A stretch of DNA of 9,092 bases from Elstera sp043721315 (GTDB taxonomy: Bacteria > Pseudomonadota > Alphaproteobacteria > Elsterales > Elsteraceae): the NCBI GenBank assembly GCA_043721315.1, contig JAYSQZ010000038.1:1-9092 (forward strand), given 5' to 3'. Numbering within the stretch: the first letter of the stretch is position 1; every line of letters begins with the position of its first letter. Under the pieces are notes generated by a model. It saw only the letters and a program-made list of their open reading frames with translations, was not told the origin of the DNA and ran no database searches. The position numbers were made by a program, and so were the translations under genes. Below, piece by piece: positions 6,675 through 9,092 of the stretch.

Positions 6675-7013
6675 ATGCCGCGCGTGGCGCTCACCGACAG
6701 TAAAGAGAACCGGGTTACGGATGCGATCCACCTTCGTATACGGCGGGATCTTCTTGATCTCATCAGTGAAGTTTCCGAAAGAAACGGGCTTAGTCGGTCG
6801 GATTTTATTCGGACTGCGGCTCTTGAAAAAGCCTATAAAATCATGAATGAGCAGAATAGTTTATCGCTTATTCCCAATGAATTTGATGCTTTTGCGGCAT
6901 GGCTGCAACAGCCCCCCGCACCGACGGAAAAATTACGGCGTATTATGACTGAAGGGAATTTTGATGACGGTTCCTACAGTGCTTCCCCCCACCCCTCTGT
7001 CACCAGACGATGA
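6675..7013 (+). CDS. DUF1778 (TacA-like) ribbon-helix-helix antitoxin
   Basis: The product has 112 residues and is the antitoxin of a GNAT-toxin module (TacA/AtaR/KacA type). It should neutralise the acetyltransferase toxin and repress the operon. The N-terminal half is a ribbon-helix-helix DNA-binding domain: strand AIHLRIRRD, then helices through LLDLISEVSERNGLSRSDFI and RTAALEKAYK. The C-terminal toxin-binding part has the family pattern NEFDAFAAWLQQPPAPTEKLRRIM. After it comes an unusual ~20-residue tail ending SPHPSVTRR, read through the start of the toxin gene. The start ATG at 6675 follows AAAGGA (6663-6668) by 6 nt; the frame is open further upstream, but only across the operator palindromes. 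The sequence is visibly more AT-rich than glnD, consistent with horizontal acquisition. Confidence 0.88.
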   Translation: MPRVALTDSKENRVTDAIHLRIRRDLLDLISEVSERNGLSRSDFIRTAALEKAYKIMNEQNSLSLIPNEFDAFAAWLQQPPAPTEKLRRIMTEGNFDDGSYSASPHPSVTRR

Positions 7014-7491
7014 TTTAACGGCCTTAAATTGCGGTGCCCCGGAGATTCATCGGTGGCTCCGGTCTCATGCACACCGTAATCACGGAGCCGGATTTTCTCG
7101 CGTTTTTGTGCAAAAGGCGGTGGCTGACCGTCGAGTCGTTGCGGTCGCGACTCTTTCGGCACACATGATTGAACGAGACGATGCGAAGGAGGCGTTTCCT
7201 AAGCCGCCTCGCCAAATACCCGGATTTTTACTAGGGCAACTGGCGGTCGATAGCAAATTTCAGGGTCAAGGCATTGGCCAGGGGCTTTTCGCTTTCATCG
7301 GGCGCGTTTGTTTGCGCCTCGCCCGCGAGACCGGTGCAGCTTATCTTGCTCTCCATCCGCTGAATGCGCGCGCGGCGGACTATTGGATAAGTCTCGGTTT
7401 TCGCCCTGTAGGGGCCGGGCTTTATCTCATCCGTCTTGCCGATCTGGCGGCGGCGGGCGCGGAGGGGCGGCCTGAGGAAAGTAAATCATAA
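6964..7491 (+). CDS. GNAT acetyltransferase toxin (TacT/AtaT-like)
   Basis: The product has 175 residues. Relatives in this toxin family use acetyl-CoA to acetylate the amino acid on charged aminoacyl-tRNA, stopping translation. The family N-terminus LSPDDDLTALNCG leads to WLRSHAHRNHGAGFSRVFV, then the core LLGQLAVDSKFQGQG with the acetyl-CoA motif QxxGxG (Gln100-Gly105), and Tyr140 in ADYWISLGFRP, the position of the catalytic tyrosine of Salmonella TacT. The ATG at 6964 has GAAGGG (6951-6956) 7 nt upstream; a TTG just before it (6961) is also possible. It overlaps the antitoxin by 50 nt, more than is usual. All expected motifs are present, so it looks active. Its tRNA target cannot be told from the sequence. 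Confidence 0.9.
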   Translation: MTVPTVLPPTPLSPDDDLTALNCGAPEIHRWLRSHAHRNHGAGFSRVFVQKAVADRRVVAVATLSAHMIERDDAKEAFPKPPRQIPGFLLGQLAVDSKFQGQGIGQGLFAFIGRVCLRLARETGAAYLALHPLNARAADYWISLGFRPVGAGLYLIRLADLAAAGAEGRPEESKS

Positions 7492-7494
7492 GGC

Positions 7495-7586
7495 CGCAGC
7501 AAACTTCGTTTAATTTACCGAAACCTGCACAGAACCTCTGCCGCGTGCTGAAAAAGCGGCAGGTAGATTGTGTTGTGGTGCGGTGA
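7495..7586 (+). pseudogene. SPOR 3'-end relic, copy B
   Basis: Bases 7527-7586 read AQNLCRVLKKRQVDCVVVR and then TGA, a copy of the end of the SEL1/SPOR protein. Most differences from copy A are G/A or C/T transitions. The preceding bases (from CGCAGCAAAC at 7495) show only faint similarity to the gene but share that 10-mer with copy C. There is no start codon or ribosome site and no other trace of the SPOR gene, so it is a non-coding remnant. It sits exactly between the two toxin-antitoxin modules. Confidence 0.75.
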
Positions 7587-7606
7587 CGGTTACACTTCTT
7601 TATCCT

Positions 7607-7619
7607 TGTTCCTCGAACA
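7607..7619 (+). promoter_or_regulatory. Possible operator of the second TA module
   Basis: TGTTC (7607-7611) and GAACA (7615-7619) form an inverted repeat around CTC, 27 bases before the antitoxin start. Size and position suit a ribbon-helix-helix autorepressor site, but five-base arms can occur by chance. No convincing promoter boxes were found beside it. Confidence 0.3.
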
Positions 7620-7645
7620 GGAGCCTGCGGCGAGAGGGAGGTTCA

Positions 7646-7915
7646 ATGACATCCATCGAAATTGATGCGGCGCTGCAAGCACAGTTGGATCAATTGGCGG
7701 CCCACCAGCATCGCACGTCGGAAGCGCTTATCCGCGACGCCGTGACCGAGTATCTCCTCCGCGCGCAGACACGCGCCGCCTTCCATCGGGAGGCAGATGC
7801 TGCCTGGGTGGATTTTCAAAGCACCGGCTTGCATCTGACCGGCGACGAGGTGGATGCTTGGCTCGATACTTGGGGAACAGAGGCCGAGGCTCCGCCGCCA
7901 CCGTGCCACACCTAA
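7646..7915 (+). CDS. CopG/ParD-like ribbon-helix-helix antitoxin
   Basis: The product has 89 residues and is the antitoxin of the second module. The N-terminus has the ribbon-helix-helix pattern: strand TSIEID, helix AALQAQLDQLAAHQHR, turn, then helix SEALIRDAVTEYLLRA, giving a dimeric DNA-binding domain for autoregulation. The C-terminal part (WVDFQSTGLHLTGDEVDAWL and DTWGTEAEAPPPPCHT) matches the toxin-wrapping tail common in proteobacterial antitoxins paired with ParE-type toxins. The ATG at 7646 has GGGAGG (7635-7640) about 5 nt upstream; the frame is open further upstream, but only into the SPOR relic. The gene overlaps the toxin by 13 nt. Composition is closer to the chromosome than the first module, suggesting a separate origin. 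Confidence 0.87.
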   Translation: MTSIEIDAALQAQLDQLAAHQHRTSEALIRDAVTEYLLRAQTRAAFHREADAAWVDFQSTGLHLTGDEVDAWLDTWGTEAEAPPPPCHT

Positions 7916-8193
7916 TCGTAACACTCCCGGCGCTTTACGATTTAGGGATCTGTCGGCGCTTCTTGGAAACTCAATCGCCGGATGCCGCCCCGCGCGCCGC
8001 CAACGTCATTCGCGAACACTTTCGACAGCTGCGGCATTACCCGATGCTCGGCCGTTCGCGACCGGGGTCCGACAATCGTGAACTGCCGATCCCTTTTGGC
8101 AGCACGGGGTATCTGGCGCTCTACCGTTATGATGCCAGTTTGGACAGTGTCTTCATTTTAGCTTTCCGCCATCAACGCCAAGGGAGCTATTGA
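7903..8193 (+). CDS. RelE/ParE-family toxin
   Basis: The product has 96 residues from a GTG start at 7903, the normal size for the family. The pattern is typical: an N-terminal strand (PHLIVTLPALYDL), a helical hairpin (CRRFLETQSPDAAPRAANVI, then REHFRQLRHYPMLGRS) and the C-terminal core RELPIPFGSTGYLALYRYD followed by VFILAFRHQRQGSY. ParE members poison DNA gyrase while RelE members cut mRNA on the ribosome; the PFGxxGYxxLYRYD...RHQR pattern is closer to ParE, but the target is not certain. The GTG was chosen because it starts where family members start; the frame is open to a TTG at 7858, but this would add an unrelated extension inside the antitoxin. No strong ribosome site is visible, as expected if translation is coupled to the antitoxin. 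Confidence 0.88.
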   Translation: MPHLIVTLPALYDLGICRRFLETQSPDAAPRAANVIREHFRQLRHYPMLGRSRPGSDNRELPIPFGSTGYLALYRYDASLDSVFILAFRHQRQGSY

Positions 8194-8202
8194 GGCGCTC
8201 CC
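8182..8202 (+). terminator. Weak hairpin at the end of the second toxin gene
   Basis: GGGAGC (8182-8187) pairs with GCTCCC (8197-8202) around a 9-nt loop that contains the toxin stop codon. A second stem, TGCGGA/TCCGCA (8213-8218, 8227-8232), lies just downstream. Neither is followed by a T-run, so termination is possible but not well supported; they could instead protect the 3' end of the mRNA. Confidence 0.25.
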
Positions 8203-8239
8203 ATTAAATGAGTGCGGACGGATGGATCCGCATTGATCT

Positions 8240-8305
8240 CGCAGCAAACCTAATCGCTGTCGCTCGTTGAACGAGCGGTAGATGAATTGTGTGGTGGTCC
8301 GGTAG
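8240..8305 (+). pseudogene. SPOR 3'-end relic, copy C
   Basis: This is a second, more decayed copy of the SPOR gene end. Starting with CGCAGCAAAC (shared with copy B) and missing about 26 bases relative to it, the frame reads KPNRCRSLNER, stop, MNCVVVR, stop. Over 8258-8302 it matches copy A at 34 of 45 bases by hand alignment. An internal TAG (8279-8281) shows that it is not translated through. It lies directly downstream of the second TA module and 62 bases before the insertion sequence. Confidence 0.65.
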
Positions 8306-8367
8306 GTTAATTCGGTCTGAGATCGACACATTGTCCCCAATTGAAGGGAGCAGGGCTAATAAATTTA

Positions 8368-8383
8368 GGGGCTGACATAGATA
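8368..8383 (+). repeat. Left terminal inverted repeat of the IS
   Basis: GGGGCTGACATAGATA, identical to the reverse complement of 9076-9091. The transposase stop codon lies 11 bases inside it. Confidence 0.93.
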
Positions 8384-8394
8384 AAGTTTGATTT

Positions 8395-9051
8395 CTATAC
8401 TTTGGCCCAGTGTCTCAGGGTTTTCAACAGGTTGCTAGCTGGTCGGTAATTGAAGCGCCATTCGCACTCTTTGAGGAACAGATGGAAGTGGTGTTTCGGG
8501 ATGCCGTTGTAGCTCCGCAGATGGCGCTTCGCCTGGTTCCAAAAGTTTTCAATACCGTTGATGTGATTGCGCTGGTCAGCAAACTCTTTGCTGTGATTGA
8601 TGCGATGGTGCTGAAATTCGGAGACATCCAAAACGTCGTAAGCTCGAAAGCTATCTGTATAAACGATGCTATCGGGTTTGATACGCTCACGGATAATTCC
8701 CATTAAAGTCCGTGACTTAGCATCAGAAATTATCACCGCGTGGACCAGTCCGCCGCGCTTCAGTAGCCCGAAGACAGGTACCTTTCCGGCAGCACCCCGC
8801 CCGCGTTTACCTTTCCGATGGCCGCCAAAATAGCTCTCGTCCACTTCGACCTCGCCCGCCAGAAACGGGGTTTGCTCGGCAAGGGTTTCAGAAATGACCT
8901 CTCGAAGTTTGTGATAGAAGAGCACCGCCGTATTCCGATTAACCCCGGTCAACTCCGCCGCCGTCCGCGCCGGAACGCCCGCCACGAACAACCTCAAAAG
9001 CTCAAGCTGAATACTTGGGAGCAGCCTGCTCCGCCGCCTTGCCTTATCCAT
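8395..9051 (-). CDS. IS1595-family transposase (ISXO2-like DDE domain)
   Basis: The transposase has 218 residues, full length for the IS1016 group. An N-terminal helix-turn-helix (about 26-50, VPARTAAELTGVNRNTAVLF) should bind the element ends. The catalytic ISXO2-like domain carries Asp71 in VEVDESYFGG, Asp133 in IVYTDSFRAYD and Glu168 in HINGIENFWNQAKRHLR, with the family signature GKRGRGAAGK (81-90) and the C-terminal ECEWRFNYR. The frame is unbroken, with no slippage site, so it is probably active. The start ATG at 9051 lies about 40 bases inside the right inverted repeat; an AAAGG upstream is farther away than ideal, giving a weak ribosome site, as is common in transposases. Confidence 0.95.
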   Translation of the reverse strand: MDKARRRSRLLPSIQLELLRLFVAGVPARTAAELTGVNRNTAVLFYHKLREVISETLAEQTPFLAGEVEVDESYFGGHRKGKRGRGAAGKVPVFGLLKRGGLVHAVIISDAKSRTLMGIIRERIKPDSIVYTDSFRAYDVLDVSEFQHHRINHSKEFADQRNHINGIENFWNQAKRHLRSYNGIPKHHFHLFLKECEWRFNYRPASNLLKTLRHWAKV

Positions 9052-9075
9052 CTGACAGAAATAGCCTTTCTCAGC

Positions 9076-9091
9076 TATCTATGTCAGCCCC
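9076..9091 (-). repeat. Right terminal inverted repeat of the IS
   Basis: On the minus strand this reads GGGGCTGACATAGATA, a perfect 16-base match to the left end. It is the transposase-proximal end, and the IS promoter is expected between it and 9051. The window stops one base beyond it. Confidence 0.93.
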
Positions 9092-9092
9092 A

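Larger units (their letters stand above)
8368..9091 (-). mobile_element. Complete IS1595-family (IS1016-group) insertion sequence
   Basis: A 724-bp element is bounded by perfect 16-bp terminal inverted repeats GGGGCTGACATAGATA and contains a single transposase gene on the minus strand filling almost all of it. Size, termini and transposase type agree with the IS1016 group of IS1595. The family makes 8-bp target duplications; the left candidate is TAAATTTA (8360-8367), but only one base lies beyond the right end, so this cannot be tested here. Confidence 0.92.

Noticed and set aside
7858..7902. Upstream TTG start for the RelE/ParE toxin
   Set aside because: The added 15 residues lie inside the antitoxin frame and do not resemble the family N-terminus, which fits the GTG at 7903.
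7495..8305. Integron-style attC sites separating the TA modules
   Set aside because: The repeated units lack the GTTRRRY core and the imperfect palindrome of attC; they are plainly the coding end of the SPOR gene.
6544..8305. CRISPR array
   Set aside because: There are only three diverged repeats, spaced about 700-1000 bp apart with genes between them and no short spacers.
8360..9092. Target-site duplication flanking the IS
   Set aside because: The left 8 bases are visible (TAAATTTA) but only one base is available on the right, so no duplication can be claimed.

Overview
The window looks like chromosomal DNA of an alphaproteobacterium, most probably from the Rhodospirillales. This is inferred from the gene content: F1Fo ATP synthase genes in the order a, c, b', b with no delta gene following, a long two-ACT-domain GlnD, GC-rich coding sequence with strong third-position GC bias, and a SEL1/SPOR envelope protein. 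The species cannot be named from the sequence alone.

Layout. Positions 1-1560 (+) are the end of the membrane-sector ATP synthase operon: 3' end of atpB (a), atpE (c), atpF' (b') and atpF (b), closed by a strong, apparently bidirectional terminator at 1582-1619. Positions 1676-2746 (-) are a convergent two-gene unit: an unrecognised Ala/Pro-rich protein followed by glyoxalase I (gloA). Divergent from it at 2870 (+) is glnD, the PII uridylyltransferase/uridylyl-removing enzyme. It overlaps by ATGA a secreted SEL1-repeat/SPOR-domain protein (5692-6609).

From 6610 to the end the window becomes accessory. It holds two different type II toxin-antitoxin modules in tandem. The first is a DUF1778 ribbon-helix-helix antitoxin with a TacT-like GNAT toxin (6675-7491). 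The second is a CopG/ParD-like antitoxin with a RelE/ParE toxin (7646-8193). A complete 724-bp IS1595-family (IS1016-group) insertion sequence with perfect 16-bp inverted repeats follows at 8368-9091.

The most interesting observation is that the last ~19 codons of the SEL1/SPOR gene recur twice more as decaying copies in the same orientation, one after each toxin-antitoxin module. The order is SPOR 3' end (A) - TA1 - copy B - TA2 - copy C - IS. This looks like serial insertion of TA cassettes at the 3' end of a housekeeping gene, each bringing or duplicating that end. No integrase is visible in the window.

The housekeeping part covers energy conversion (ATP synthase stator and rotor), methylglyoxal detoxification and nitrogen sensing. 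The TA modules are self-contained, with plausible autoregulatory operators just upstream of the first. No rRNA, tRNA or CRISPR array was seen, and no gap between genes exceeds 300 bases.
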